A DNA stretch of 64,000 nucleotides from Bromus sterilis (GCA_950022295.1 OX465600.1:228987782-229051781); one strand, 5' to 3'. Shown: positions 12,035-24,524, numbered from the stretch's first letter. Notes: a model not told the origin generated them from the letters alone. A program made the numbers and translations.

Positions 12035-12048
12035 AAGCTTGGGGATGT
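12035..12048 (+). other. Polypurine tract of E2
   Basis: AAGCTTGGGGATGT lies directly before the 3' LTR start at 12049, where plus-strand DNA synthesis would be primed. It is unusual in being interrupted by pyrimidines. Confidence 0.6.
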
Positions 12049-13478
12049 TGATACGTCCCAAATGTATCTATAATTTCTTCTTGCTCCATGCATGTTTTGT
12101 GTGACTTTGCCATGTTTTAGATGAACTTTCATACACTTTTGATCATATTTGGACTAACCTAATAACTCAGTGCACCTCAGTGCCAGTTCATGTTCTCTGC
12201 TGTTTTTGGATTTCAGGTTTTCCCGATACTTAAAGTGCCCAATAAATTCCCGGAAATTTATATAAAAAATCAGCGCACCAGAAGCTTCCGGAATAATCAA
12301 GTGGGAGCCAGAGGGGACCCACCAGGGCCCCAGGCGCCCTAGTGGCGCGGCCTAGGGTGGGGCCGCGCCCAGGGGGTGCCTGGACCCCTGGTGGCACCCC
12401 TGGCTGCCCCCTTCCTCCTATATTTAGCCCTCGTCCGGAAACCCTCGAAAGGAGAGCCCTTTTTCCTGGTCCCTTCTATGTTCCGCCGCCGCCGTCGTTT
12501 CAAGATTTGGGCTGCCAAGAGACGCTATCCCGGCACCCTGCCTGAGGGAGGATTCACTTCAGGGAGCTTCTCCATCGCCATGGACGCTTTCCGGATGTGC
12601 CGTGAGTAGTCCACCTTGGACCATGGGTTGATGATCAGTAACTATGTGATGTTTTCTCTCCTCCCTTGTGATCCACTTCTTAGCCCTCGTGAGCTGCTCT
12701 ACATGATCGAGGCACCTATGTAATCTTTCTGCTGTTGCTATGTTGAGTTTGCTAGGATGTGATGGATTATGAGACTATGTTCAGATTGTTATGAGTAATA
12801 TATTTGGTTCTTCTCTTTTATATTTGAGTTCTTGAGTAATTATTGCATGTTCTCCGTTGCCGTATCTTACTTTGGCCAAGTGGTTTATTGTAACTCCAAG
12901 AGGGAGCGTTATGCTTGATTGTGGGTTCAGCCCCCTGATGTCTAGCTTGAGTGACAGAAACATGATACTAGGGGATGTGTTGTTGCCACCAGGGGGAAAA
13001 AATGTTGCTTGTACTCGCGGGTGCAAGGATTGTTGACTTTACGCAAAGTTCTTTTAATGCAGTTGTCTGTTGCTTTGGATTTACACTTTGGGTGGGATTC
13101 GCAACTTAATACCAGTGAGATGTTCTGGATAGATATCTCAAGGTGGATTATTCGTAGTAGATGCAGATGGATTTCGGTCCACTTAGCTTGGCGTACTGCC
13201 GTTGCTTTTGAGGCTCTTCCTTTCTTTTGTAGCATAGTTAGCATTGCGGTGCGTTTTTAATCCTGTCAATTGCCCAGCTGTAATTTTTTACCTTGCATAG
13301 CCTTTTTATCTTCTTTTGGGAGAGAGACATCACTAGTGAACATCATGGGACCCCGTTCCGTATTTCCACCACTGTTTACACCTTCAATTTACTTTATGAT
13401 TTTACTTTCAGTTGCAGTCACCACTATCATTATATCTTGTGTTTGATCCTTTGTAAACAAGAAGGCCGGAGGGATTGG
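12049..13478 (+). repeat. 3' LTR of E2, part 1
   Basis: It starts TGATACGTCCC and is collinear with 5442-6870 of the 5' LTR, including TATATTTA at 12419-12426. It stops at 13478 where L inserted. The last five bases, ATTGG, are the left TSD of L. Confidence 0.92.
13474..13478. repeat. TSD ATTGG of L (left copy)
   Basis: ATTGG here and at 21445-21449 flank element L directly. Confidence 0.9.
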
Positions 13479-13939
13479 TGTAACAGCCCAGTTTTCACAA
13501 AAATAAAAATTTGGTTTTCAGTGTGAATTGTTTGATTGTCTGATTTGTTTGCGGTGTTTGCATCCCTGATTTATCGATCGACGATTATTTTTCCCCTCTT
13601 ATCTCGTATCGGAAGTCCAACCCTTGCCACCCTGACACTCGACCTTTGCGACACCGGGTTTCACCCGATCACCGTCGCGAAACCGCACGAGACCAGCCGC
13701 AGCCAACGGAACGAAAACCCCGTTTAATAATTAAACGGGATATTTTTATAGCACGCCGGAAAGTGTTCTCGGAACGGTTCCAACGTGAGGTGAACGCCTC
13801 TGGCTCGACGCGCTGATCGCGCAGTTCGAAGTTTTACCCGAATCGGAGGTACTGCGGACCCCCGACGGTCATAAACGTGAGCACCGCGCGCGAGAGAGAA
13901 AAACCGGGGATGTTTTTGCAAACTGCCAGCCACCTCAGC

Positions 13940-13948
13940 TATTTAAAG
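13940..13948 (+). promoter_or_regulatory. TATA-like box in L 5' LTR
   Basis: TATTTAAAG is followed about 30 bp later by a C/T-rich start region. It is repeated at 18255-18263 in the 3' LTR. It would give a leader of about 3.2 kb before the PBS. Confidence 0.5.
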
Positions 13949-16363
13949 ACCACCACACTCCCACCCCTTTTCTAGGGTTTCCCTAGACCAAAATTGCAGC
14001 CACCCCCCTGGAAAATTGCCCCATTTTCGCAGCTTTACCCCCAAAAATCCGAAACCCTAGCCCAATTTTTTTCCAGCCGTCGGATCTGGCCCTGGAGGGC
14101 TCAGATCGTGCCACGTCAGCACCCAGCTCCAACCTCCTCTCTCCTCTCTCTCCTCCCGTGGAACCCCCGCCGCCCGCGGACCCGAGGACGCCGCCGCCTC
14201 CCTTCGGCTCGACGCCGGCAAGCCTCCTCCGCCGTGGCCGCTCTCCTCTCCCTCTCCCGCGCCTCCTCCTTCCCTCTTGCTCTCTCTCATCTCCTCCCTC
14301 TCTCTCCCGCAGCCGAGGCCGAAGCCGCCATCACCATTGAAGCCGGAGCCGAGCTCCTCCTTCCTCCACGCCATGGCCGCAGCCGCCCGAAGCTCCACGC
14401 GCCCGCCACTGGATCCAGCGTCCCGGCTGCCGCCGCCCCTGATCCGCGGCTGGATCCGCGGCCCCCGCCTGCACGCAGCTCGTCGTAGCCCGCCCCGCCC
14501 CTCGCCGGAGGCCGGCGTCGCGCCGCCGCCACCTGCTCGCTGGATCGAGCGGGATCCCGAGCGCCCAGCTCCAGCGGCTGCCTCCAACCGACGCCCCTCC
14601 GTGGGCCGGCGCGTCCCCCAGGCGGCCCAGGCCTCTCCAAGCCAGCCCAGGCCGGCCTCCAGGCCAGATGGGCCACGGCCCAAAGGTGAGCGCCCTCCGT
14701 TTTTTTATTTTTTTTGTTTTTTTTTGTTACCTGTTGGGCTCGGCCCAGTAATGTTTTTTTGTTTCCTAGGATTTTTAATTTGCAGTTGTGCTAGTATTTT
14801 TGCGGTAGCTATATCTTTTGACCGGTAGCTCCGATGGAGACGCTTTCTACATGAAAGTTGCTCCATTTTGCGCGTAGATTATTAAAATGTTGTTTATTGC
14901 CATGTTTGACTTTGTTTACATGTTGTTTGACTGCTAATTACAACTTCTTGCCACTGTAACTGTAATTGCAATAACTTTTTATCCGTTGCTCGGATTAATA
15001 TGTTTCTTATATGTAACTTGACTAGAATTGCATGTAGATTGTGTTTATGTTGCTCTTTCTTGCTAATAAAAATAATAAAATATTATTTAGGGAAAAACAG
15101 TACCAAATTCCATTTTTATCGTGGGGTCCGCAATAGTTTGCCATGTCTAGGATTTCACCCCACTTAAATTGACTAGATTAGCTATTTTATTTATGCTTCA
15201 CCTCTTGCCATGTTTGAGTGCTATGCCATGCTTGAGTGAGATGCCATGTTAACAACCGTTGTTGATCACCTGTAGCTAAACAACTTGAACCATCGTAAAC
15301 GTGCGGTATCGTCGTGTGTGACGAGTACTCCACTTAACCTGTTAGTAACCGCTCTCGACGGTAGGTGCGATGTCTCGTGTTGCCTTCTTGTTGATGCTTG
15401 CTCGTGTTTGCTTCGTAGTAATAGAGTGCTTGCTCGTTGATTGCTTTCCAGTGTTTACCCTCTTGTGTGCTTCCGCGGGTACCTCTCGGAGACGATGCGA
15501 GCTTGCGATCCACTACACCCTCGGAACCCGACTTATCAACAGGCAAGGACTATACATTACTTATGATCCATTCTATTTCAACCAACGGTTTGCATGCTAG
15601 TCTAGGATAGGTTCGATATTTGATCCTACCACATGTTTACAGCCTATTTCAAACCGATACAGCCATGTCCCCTCCCAGCAAACCTTGTACTGCTATGTTA
15701 CTATTGCTCGTTGCTCAGGCCCTGCTTAGTATGCATGCTTAGGATGCTACGATGTTACCCTGTTACTCCTTGGTTTGGGATATCACATTATTATTATTGT
15801 TGTTGATGATATTGATTATTATAAATGTTGACTATATTCGACGAAGGATGGAAGGTCTAGGCTATCCCGCCCCGATGCTTTGTTCCATTCGAGTCACCTA
15901 GGATCCGAGTTCCGGGTATTGGTTTTAAGACTGAGCGTGCCTAACCGCGTGTGGGATTTTATGGGGTCCCCTTTTCTTACCTACCTAGCTTCAAACATTT
16001 ATAGTGGTGGCCCAAGATGATTTACCATTTGAAACCGTGTGTGTGCTGGTCGGCCGCCAGTAGTTTTCCAACCAACCTGGACCAGTGAGGACTTATTTAT
16101 CTTGCTGGCCCACCTTGTCCGGCCGAGGACCCGTTGTCCCATGTGTGATTAACCGGCTATCCAAACCTGCGACAGACGGTTGAGACCAGATCGAGAGCGC
16201 GACCGGCTCCTGAGATGGATGTCGACTCACCGGGGGCCACCCGGATTTGTTCGTTGTTAGTTAGAGGGACCTGTCGTTTCGGATCTCTTGCAACTAAATC
16301 ATAAAATGGTTGCCTATAATGGGGAGCAATTGCCTAAAATGGTTGCCTCGTAATGGTCAGTTG

Positions 16364-16410
16364 GTACACCCCTGTAGGGTTAAATCTTTTCGAGAAGCCG
16401 TGTCCACGGT
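16364..16410 (+). promoter_or_regulatory. Palindromic block shared by large LTRs (L 5' copy)
   Basis: Contains CCCCTGTAGGG, a degenerate CTTTTCGAGAAG and CCGTGTCCACGG. The related block is at 20624-20671, 25524-25571 and, on the minus strand, in A and B. Function unknown. Confidence 0.55.
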
Positions 16411-16772
16411 GATGGACGACTTGAGACCTACTCCTTGTTCATAGACAACAACAACTGATGATAATTTTAATATAACTTGATCAACATGTGTGTGTGCCTT
16501 GACTGCTTCTTCTTCGTCGGGATGCAAAGAGGAGGACAAGGATAGGATAGGTGTTATGTTTGCGTAAGCAGCTGATAGCAAGACTTGTTGGAGGCGGTTC
16601 CTCATCGAATGCTTGGCTTCTTACCTTACTCTCTAGATCGTTAGCCACTTCATAAATTCTATTGCGGCAGCAACCTCACCACTTACCCCATCCTTACCGT
16701 AAACTACTAGTTGTCCTAGAATGACGAGTGATGAAGTCCTTGCTGGGTCAGATGACCACTACAGTTGGATGC

Positions 16773-16790
16773 TGAGTACCTCTGTACTCA
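16773..16790 (+). other. TGAGTAC/GTACTCA hairpin (L 5' LTR)
   Basis: A perfect 7-bp stem with a CTCT loop, repeated at 21032-21049 in the 3' LTR. Equivalent hairpins occur in S (25942) and A (34228, 55909). Confidence 0.6.
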
Positions 16791-17185
16791 TGATACTACC
16801 CCCAAACTCTTTTCAGGGTTCTTGATCGACAACAGGTATGGTGATCGACATTTCACATGGAGACGCGACGACGACTAGTTAGGCGGATCCCGGCGGAGGG
16901 CCTGGACCCGTGTGGTTATGGGACCGATGTTTTTCTCTTTGCCAGTAGGCATTTTCTTGTAGTCTGTACTCAGACATATATCTTCCGCTGTTATATTGTA
17001 TTAAGGCATTTGTATGCCGATTGTATGAGATGTTGTATCCTCGTATCTGTAATGTTGTGATATCATGTTGGAAATCCGAGGCATATGGCTTTGTCATATG
17101 TCGCGGTGGGACCGATATGTGCTTCGTCCCCGGATCTGGATGGAAACATCTAGATCTGGAACAGTACCGCATATCGGGCCTTACA

Positions 17186-17788
17186 ACTTGGTATCAGAGC
17201 CTTACCGACCGTAGGATCCCTTTTCTGGCCGAAGTCGAGTCTAGAAAAAACTATTTTGTAGTTACTAAGTTAGTTATCGGAGAGTAGGATTCTTTTTACT
17301 CCTTACCTTTGCTCTGGTCAGGACAAGTGACGTAAGTGTTTTAATTCTCGTCTTATCCCCTTCAAAACTTTAGGATCTCGATGAGTGTGGAGTATCGGAA
17401 TCGTTACAATGCCTTGCTTGCAGCGTATTGTCTCGATTCAAATCTTAGGTTTGGGAAATCCTGTAGTACCTTTAGTTCTTCCGACTCTGGGTAAACCTCT
17501 TGGTCATCTGTTGACTTCACTCCTCTTGCCCAGTATCTTCACAATTCCAGTGAGAATGCTTCCCTTGATCGTCGCTTTGAATTGTCGTTCTTCCTCTTGA
17601 CACTGATGGTTTCGTTTTTCGACGTCGTCGTCTCTCTGTGGAAATTTATCTCGATAGAAGTTCGACGTCGACATGGAGCAGAGTCCCCTGTTGGTGGTGT
17701 TGAAGAATCTTCGACTCTCTTTTCTCTTCCCCTATCCCCCGGATCGTCCTGGATATCGGGACGAGATCCCTTGTTGGTGGTGTTGTAT
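17186..17788 (+). other. Internal region of L
   Basis: 603 bp. It opens with the PBS and holds no recognisable protein; open frames such as 17385-17600 show no known motif. Before the 3' LTR there is no purine tract. Instead, GTTGGTGGTGTTG occurs twice (17691-17703 and 17773-17785), so the PPT may have been lost by a small rearrangement. Confidence 0.7.
17189..17200 (+). other. Primer binding site of L (initiator-Met type)
   Basis: TGGTATCAGAGC, the classical complement of the plant initiator tRNA-Met 3' end, 3 nt after the LTR. Confidence 0.9.
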
Positions 17789-20623
17789 TGTAACAGCCTA
17801 GTTTTCACAAAAATCAAAATTTTTGTTTTCGATGTGAATTGTTTGATTGACTGATTTGTTTGCGGTGTTTGCATCCCCGATTTATCGATCGGCAATTATT
17901 TTTTCCCCTCTTATCTCGTATCGAACGGAGACCGACCCTTGCCACCCTAACACTTGACCTTTGTGACACCGGGTTTCACCCGATCACCGTCGCGAAACCG
18001 CACGAGACCAGTCGCAGCCAACGGAACGAAAACCCCGTTTAATAATTAAACATGATATTTTTGTAGCGCGCCGGAAAGTGTTCTCGGAACGGTTCCAACG
18101 AGAGGTGAACGCCTCCAGCTCGACGCGCTAATCGCGCAGTTCGAAGTTTTACCCGAATCGGAGGTACTGCGGACCCCCGGCGGTCAGAAACGTGAGCACC
18201 GCGCGCGAGAGAGAAAAACCGGGGATGTTTTTCCAAACTGCCAGCCACCTGGGCTATTTAAAGACCACCACACTCCCACCCCTTTTCTAGGATTTCCCTA
18301 GACCAAATTTGCAGCCACCCCCCCTGGAAAATTGCCCAATTTTCGCAGCTTTACCCCAAAAAATCCGAAACCCTAGCCCAATTTTTTTTCCAGCCGTCGG
18401 ATCTGGCCGTGGAGGGCTCAGATCGTGCCACGTCAGCACCCAGCTCCAACCTCCTCTCTCTCCTCCCGTGGAACCCCCGCCGCCCGCGGACCCGAGGCCG
18501 CCGCCGCCTCCCTCCGGCTCGACGCCGGCAAGCCTCCTCCACCGTGGCCGCTCCCCTCTTCGTCTCCCGCGCCTCCTCCTTCCCTCTTGCTCTCTCTCAT
18601 CTCCTCCCTCTCTCTCCCGCAGCCGAGGCCGAAGCCGCCGTCACCATTGAAGTCGGAGCCGAGCTCCTCCTTCCTCCACGCCATGGCCGCGGCCGCCCGA
18701 AGGTCCACGCGCCCGCCACTGGATCCAGCGTCCTGGCTGCCGCCGCCCCTGATCCGCGGCAGGATTCGCCGCCCCCGCCTGCACGCAGCTCGCCGCCGCC
18801 CGCCCCTCGCCGGAGGCCGGTGTCGCGCCGCCGCCACCTGCTCTCTTGATCGAGCGGGATCCCGAGCGCCCAGCTCCAGCACGTGCCTCCAACCGACGCC
18901 CCTCCGTGGGCCGGCACGCCCCCCAGGTGGCCCAGGCCTCTCCAAGCCAGCCCAAGCCGGCCTCCAGGCCAGATGGGCCACGGCCCAGAGGTGAGCGCCC
19001 TCCATTTTTTTTTCATTTTTTTGTTACCTGTTGGGCTCGGCCCAGTAATGTTTTCTTGTCTCCTAGGCTTTTTAAATTGCAGTTGTGCTAGTATTTTTGC
19101 GGTAGCTATATCTTTTCACCGGTAGCTCCGATGGAGACGCTTTCTACATGAAAGTTGCTCCATTTTGCGCGTAGATTATTAAAATGTTGTTTTTTTTGCC
19201 ATGTTTGACTTTGTTTACATGCTGTTTGACTGCTAATTACAACTGCTTGCCACTGTAACTGTAATTGCAATAACTTTTTATCCGTTGCTCGGATTAAAAT
19301 GTTTCTTATATGTAACTTGACTAGAATTGCATGTAGATTGTGTTTTTGCTTCTCTTGCTTGCTAAAAAAAATACAATATTGTTTAGGGCAAAACAGTACC
19401 AAATTCCATTTTTATCATGGGGTCCGTAATAGTTTGCCATGTCTAGGATTTCACCCCACTTAAATTGACTAGATTAGCTATTTTATTTATGGTTCACCTC
19501 TTGCCATGTTTGAGTGCTATGCCATGCTTGAGTGAGATGCCATGTTAACAACCTTTGTTGATCACCTGTAGCTAAACAACTTGAACCATCGTAAACGTGC
19601 GGTATCGTCGTGTGTGACGAGTACTCCACTTAACATGTTAGTAACCGCTCTCGACGGTAGGTGCGATGTCTCGTGTTGCCTTCTTGTTGATGCTTTCTCT
19701 TGCTTGCTTCATAGTAATAGAGTGCGTGCTCGTTGATTGCTTTCCAGTGTTTACCCTCTTGTGTGCTTCCGCGGGTACCTCTCGGAGACAATGCGAGCTT
19801 GCGATCCACTACACCTTCGGAACCCGACTTATCAACAGGCAAGGACTATACATTACTTATGATCCATTCTATTTCAACCAGCGGTTTGCATGCTAGTCTA
19901 GGATAGGTTCAATGTTTGATCCTACCACATGTTTATAGCCTCTTTCAAACCGATACAGCCATGTCCCCTCCCAGCAAACCTTGTACTACTATGTTACTAT
20001 TGCTCGTTGCTCAGCCCCTACTTAGTATGCATGCTTAGGATGCTACGATGTTACCCTGTTACTCCTTGGTTTGGGATATCACATTATTATTATTGTTGTT
20101 GATGATATTGATTATTATAAATGTTGACTATATTCGACGAAAGATGGAAGGTCTCGGCTATCCCGCCCCGACGCTTTGTTCCATTCGAGTCACCTAGGAT
20201 CCGAGTTCCGGGTATTGGTTTTAAGACTGAGCGTGCCTAACCGCGTGTGGGATTTCATGGGGTCCCCTTTTCTTACCTACCTAGCTTCAAACATTTCTAG
20301 TGGTGGCCCAAGCTGATTTACCATTTGAAACCGTGTGTGTGCTGGTCGATCGCCAATAGTTTTCCAACCAACCTGGACCAGTGAGGACTTAGTTCCATTG
20401 CTGGCCCACCTTGTCCGGCTGAGGACGGTTGAGACCAGATGGAGAGCGCGGCCGGCTCCTGAGATGGATGTCGACTCACTGGGGGCCACCCGGATTTGTT
20501 CGTTGTTAGTTAGAGGGACCTGTTGTTTCGGATCTCTTGGAACTAAATCATAAAATGGTTGCCTATAATGGGTAGCAACTGAGAGAGATGGACGTGCGTG
20601 CGGAGCCTCGTAATGGGCAGTTG

Positions 20624-20671
20624 GTACACCCATGCAGGGTTAAATCTTTTCCAGAAGCCGTGTCCACGGTT
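20624..20671 (+). promoter_or_regulatory. Palindromic block (L 3' copy)
   Basis: Same block as 16364-16410, with CCCATGCAGGG, CTTTTCCAGAAG and CCGTGTCCACGG. Confidence 0.5.
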
Positions 20672-21031
20672 ATGGACGACTTGAGACCTACTCCTTGTTC
20701 ATAGACAACAACAACTGATGATAATTTTAATATAACTTGATCAATGTGTGTGTGTGTGCCTTGACTGCTTCTTCTTCGTCGGGATGCGAAGAGGAGGACA
20801 AGGATAGGATAGGTGTTATGTTTGCGTAAGCAGCTGATAGCAAGACTTGTTGGAGGCGGTTCCTCATCGAATGCTTGGCTTCTTACCTTACTCTCTAGAT
20901 CGTTAGCCACTTCCATGCTAGTGCGGCAGCAACCTCACCACTTACCCCATCCTTACCGTAAACTACTAGTTCTCCTAGAATGACGAGTGATGAAGTCCTT
21001 GCTGGGTCAGATGACCACTACAGTTGGATGC

Positions 21032-21049
21032 TGAGTACCTCTGTACTCA
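21032..21049 (+). other. TGAGTAC/GTACTCA hairpin (L 3' LTR)
   Basis: Identical 7-bp stem and CTCT loop to the 5' LTR copy. Confidence 0.6.
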
Positions 21050-21449
21050 TGATACTACCCCCAAACTCTTTTCAGGGTTCTTGATCGACAAAAGGTATGG
21101 TGATCGACGTTTCACGTGGAGACTCGACGACGACTAGTTAGGCGGATCCCGGCGGAGGGCCTGGACCCGTGTGGTTATGGGACCGATGTTTTTCTCTTTG
21201 CCAGTAGGCATTTTCTTGTAGTCTGTACTCAGACATATATCTTCCGTTGTTGTATTGTATTAAGGCATTTGTATGCCGATTGTATGAGATGTTGTATCCT
21301 TGTATCTGTAATGTTGTGATATCATGTTGGAAATCCGGGGCATATGGCTTTGTCATATGTCGCGGTGGGACCGATATGTGCTTCGTCACCGGATCTGGAT
21401 GGAAACATCTAGATCTGGAACGGTACCGCATATCGGGCCTTAAAATTGG

Positions 21450-21655
21450 CAACCCCTCTGTACTCGTTGGGAGCAAACTTACTTGTTGTGTGTGCACGTC
21501 CAGGTTGAGTTAACAATATCTCAAATAGCACGTTGTTCACTCTACCACCTACTTGTATCTCTTGGAGTCCTACTGGTTCGATACTCAACCTTAGCATCTT
21601 TGCTCAAGGAAATTTGCTGGTAACTACATCTAACCTTCCACTTGGGGTAACCAGC
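21450..21655 (+). repeat. 3' LTR of E2, part 2
   Basis: It continues the LTR from 13478 without loss (compare 6870-7076 of the 5' LTR) and ends at CCAGC, the left TSD of S. Confidence 0.92.
21651..21655. repeat. TSD CCAGC of S (left copy)
   Basis: CCAGC here and at 26414-26418 flank S. Undisturbed E2 sequence at 7073-7077 has a single CCAGC at this point. Confidence 0.92.
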
Positions 21656-24497
21656 TGTAACACCCCGGATGTCACTCTACAGTAAGTACCTTGGTTGTAA
21701 CAGTAATCACTTCTGATTAATGTCAGGCCACTATAGTTAACTGTGATTAACCATGCATTGATCCTCGTTGACAAAAAAAATCACAATCAAGTTCCCCTCG
21801 GATGGATTTGAAAACAGAGGAGGAAATAATTCTACCTCATTATAAATGCCAGTGCCAGTCAATCGTGAATTATCCCAAGGCCTTTATAAAAATGAAACCA
21901 ACATGGTGGAATATTAAATTGCCCTGGAAATTAAATAAAAAGTGGAAATAATAGTTTATCCAAAAGTTATGGAAACAATTTTATTAAATGCCTAAAAATC
22001 AGTAGGTCATATAAATATGTGAATGTGATTTTATTAAGTTATTTAAATAATGCAAATAAATAAAACAGTAGCTAAAACAACTCTATTTAACTATTTATTA
22101 TTTAAGGAAAATTTAAACTAATTTATTTGAGCCCCGAGCTTTTTGTGCCATCTTTGATTATTGCAAAGTATTTGTTCTGTCCAATAGCAAATCTTGCAAA
22201 ACTAAATTGGTGCAAAAAATAAATAGGGAACATAAAAGAAAATCTAATTAGAAAAAAATAATTAGAAAGTCCTATTCTACGCCTAGGGGCAACTCCCCAT
22301 CGGGCCCAGTTAGGCCTAGCCCACTCCCACCTTTTCCCCATCTCCTTCCCCTGTACACCAAGGCGCCGTGGACGCCATCCACGCCGGCCACGGCATTGGC
22401 CGATGTGGTGGCGGCCATCCACGGTCGCCGGCGAGGAGATAAGGCCCCGTGCCCCCCTGCCCCGATGAGGAACCCTAGCCCTCGATTCCCCTCTTCCCCT
22501 GCCCTCTCTCTTCTCCCCGTGAAGAATCACCGCCGCCGTCGCCATGGGTGTCGCGGCCGCCGCGGCCGCCGCGCTCGCCGAGACATGGGAGAGGGTCCAG
22601 CAGCTCCACCGGGCTCTTTCGCGTCCTCCATCCTCAAGATCTGGCCGAGACACCCTCTCCAGGTCGCCATCGTCACCGACTTCGCCCACGGCCGCCACCA
22701 ACTCGCCGCCGCGCTGCTATTCCGGCAACGCCCCGGCCTCCCCGAGCCCTTCCCCGCACCTTTGTGAGCTTCCCCTCCGCCTTCCCGCTCGCTCTGTTGT
22801 CGCCATATGTCACCGGCCGCCATGGCCGCACGCCGTGCGTCCCATGCCCATGGCCGCTCCCACGCACACCGTTGCTGCGCCCGGCCGTGCCTCGCGCCCA
22901 AGCCTGGCCGTGCCCCCGGCCACGGCCCCACTGCGAGCCCCGTGCCCAGCCGCCCTGGGTGCCTCACCAATGCACGACAACCGCTGTTGTTTCTCCTGCT
23001 GTTCTGTTGGAGTTGCCGCACATGTCGGCCCACGCACGCTTGAGGCCGCCTCGCCGGGCGCTCATCAGTCGCCGCGCCATAGCTCGCCGCCGCGATGCCA
23101 GCCCCCCTGCGAGCGTTCCTGCCTGGCCGCGCGCCCCTGTTTTTCCTGGCCGCTGCATTTCAGTGCCGCGTACTGCTGCTGCTGGAGTGTTTCTCTTTTA
23201 ACTGAAGATAGCTAGATAGAGTTAGTGCTATCACTTTGTACCCATTTGTACAACAGCTAAACATGTAGCAGATGAACTCGAAATTGTATAGAAATTATTG
23301 AATGGGTAGTACACTTGACATACTCTATTTCATATCATTGGAACAAAGTCATTTGATGCACATATTTATTCATATAAAAATAAAAAATGTGCAAAAATCT
23401 GTGACAGTGCTAGTATAATTAAGCTCGGGGCCATATGCGTAAATAATTATATTGTCGATTCACAGAACAGTCCCTGGATCTTGCAAACTAGTCCCTAGCC
23501 CTTAATTAACTAATTAGATTGTTAAATCTGTTAAATAAACAACCTATGACATATGGGGTCCCCCTCTACTATTTAAATACATAAATAATTTATTTAGCTA
23601 CAGTCATTGACATTAGGACCCCACCCGTCAGTTGACTGGTCAAATATCCCTATTGTGGATAATGTTGCTTTTAATGTTAAATATAATTCCAAAATATTGT
23701 TAAAAACTTCAGCAAATCATATAAAGTAAAATGTAACTCCGATGGAAAACTTTATACATCAATGATGCTCAGAAAAATACAATGAGTACATATACGCTAC
23801 CCATACCCCCACCACCCCCCTCTAACATACCGAACACGGGACTTCCCCCCCCCCCTCCGGTTGCACTGTCCGATAAACAACCGTTACCGGTAAAACTTTT
23901 CGGATGAAAATGTTTTGAACATGAAAGTTGTTCAGAATGGTTCAACGAGCACGGATACACTATCCACATGTCTTTCAGGTGTCTCTAACACTGCAGACAT
24001 GGAACCTTCCCCTCTGGATCATCTGTCCGGTAATCACCCGAAGCTGGTAGTTCATCCCCGGATGAACTCCCGCTCCGAGCAACGTGCATTCCACTACATC
24101 CCAACATGATTAAACTAGCTTCCGATGTGTCATTCATCTGTGTTTGCTTATGTGTGCATTGTATTTACTATTTCTTCCCCCCTTCTTCTCCGGTAGACTC
24201 CGATGTTGCCGCCGATGACACCACCGAGTTCGACCTACATCGTTGACGACCGTACCCCTACCGTCAAGCTTGCAGGCAAGAAGTGCCTCTTCACCTCTCC
24301 CTCATATCTCCTATTCGTCTATACTTGTCTATTGCAATAAGCATATGCTGCTGCTACGTCTCTTACCTATTCAACTGCATAGCCTGTCTTTGTCGCCCTT
24401 GGATGTACCTTTCCTTTACCGTATTGTAGCCTATTATATATATTATATTCAACAGTTAGCCATGCGCTTTCTTAGTCTACTAGGTTTAGATAGCGGG

Positions 24498-24524
24498 CCG
24501 TGATCACTCTGGGAGTGATCGCGG
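24498..24524 (+). other. Strong 12-bp hairpin in S
   Basis: CCGTGATCACTC and GAGTGATCGCGG pair over 12 positions (one G-T wobble) around a TGG loop. It could fold in DNA or in RNA from this LTR. No similar structure was noticed in L, A or B. Confidence 0.6.

Larger units (their letters stand above)
13479..17185 (+). repeat. 5' LTR of L
   Basis: 3707 bp, TGTAACAGCC to CCTTACA. Layout: promoter near 13940, a CpG- and proline-codon-rich stretch (14100-14690), a T-rich part, a palindromic block (16364-16410) and a hairpin (16773-16790). Open frames in the GC-rich part exist on both strands and differ between the two LTRs, so they are not taken as genes. Confidence 0.9.
13479..21444 (+). mobile_element. 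L: LARD-like element with 3.7-kb LTRs and a tiny internal region
   Basis: Two long direct repeats (13479-17185 and 17789-21444) start TGTAACAGCC and end CCTTACA or CCTTAAA. They flank only 603 bp containing an initiator-Met PBS and no recognisable protein. The TSD is ATTGG. This is the layout of a large retrotransposon derivative: transcribable and primable, but needing all proteins from another element. Shared LTR signals with A, B and S point to chromovirus-type Gypsy helpers; that link is inference. Confidence 0.9.
17789..21444 (+). repeat. 3' LTR of L
   Basis: 3656 bp, collinear with the 5' LTR. The main difference is a 47-bp gap at 20426 (5' LTR bases 16131-16177) flanked by GAC in the 5' copy. 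It ends CCTTAAA, so the terminal CA is mutated. It carries its own TATTTAAAG, palindromic block (20624-20671) and hairpin (21032-21049). Confidence 0.9.

Noticed and set aside
14057..14828. Long open frames on both strands of the GC-rich part of the L 5' LTR (also 18409-19016)
   Set aside because: They are low-complexity Pro/Ala/Arg frames present on opposite strands at once, not preserved between the two LTRs, and explained by GC-rich composition with few stop codons.
17385..17600. 71-codon frame in the internal region of L
   Set aside because: No recognisable motif and no gag signature. Too short to support a call.
22396..23215. Overlapping long frames in S, up to 223 codons
   Set aside because: Several frames on both strands overlap and none has a recognisable domain. 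Composition explains them.
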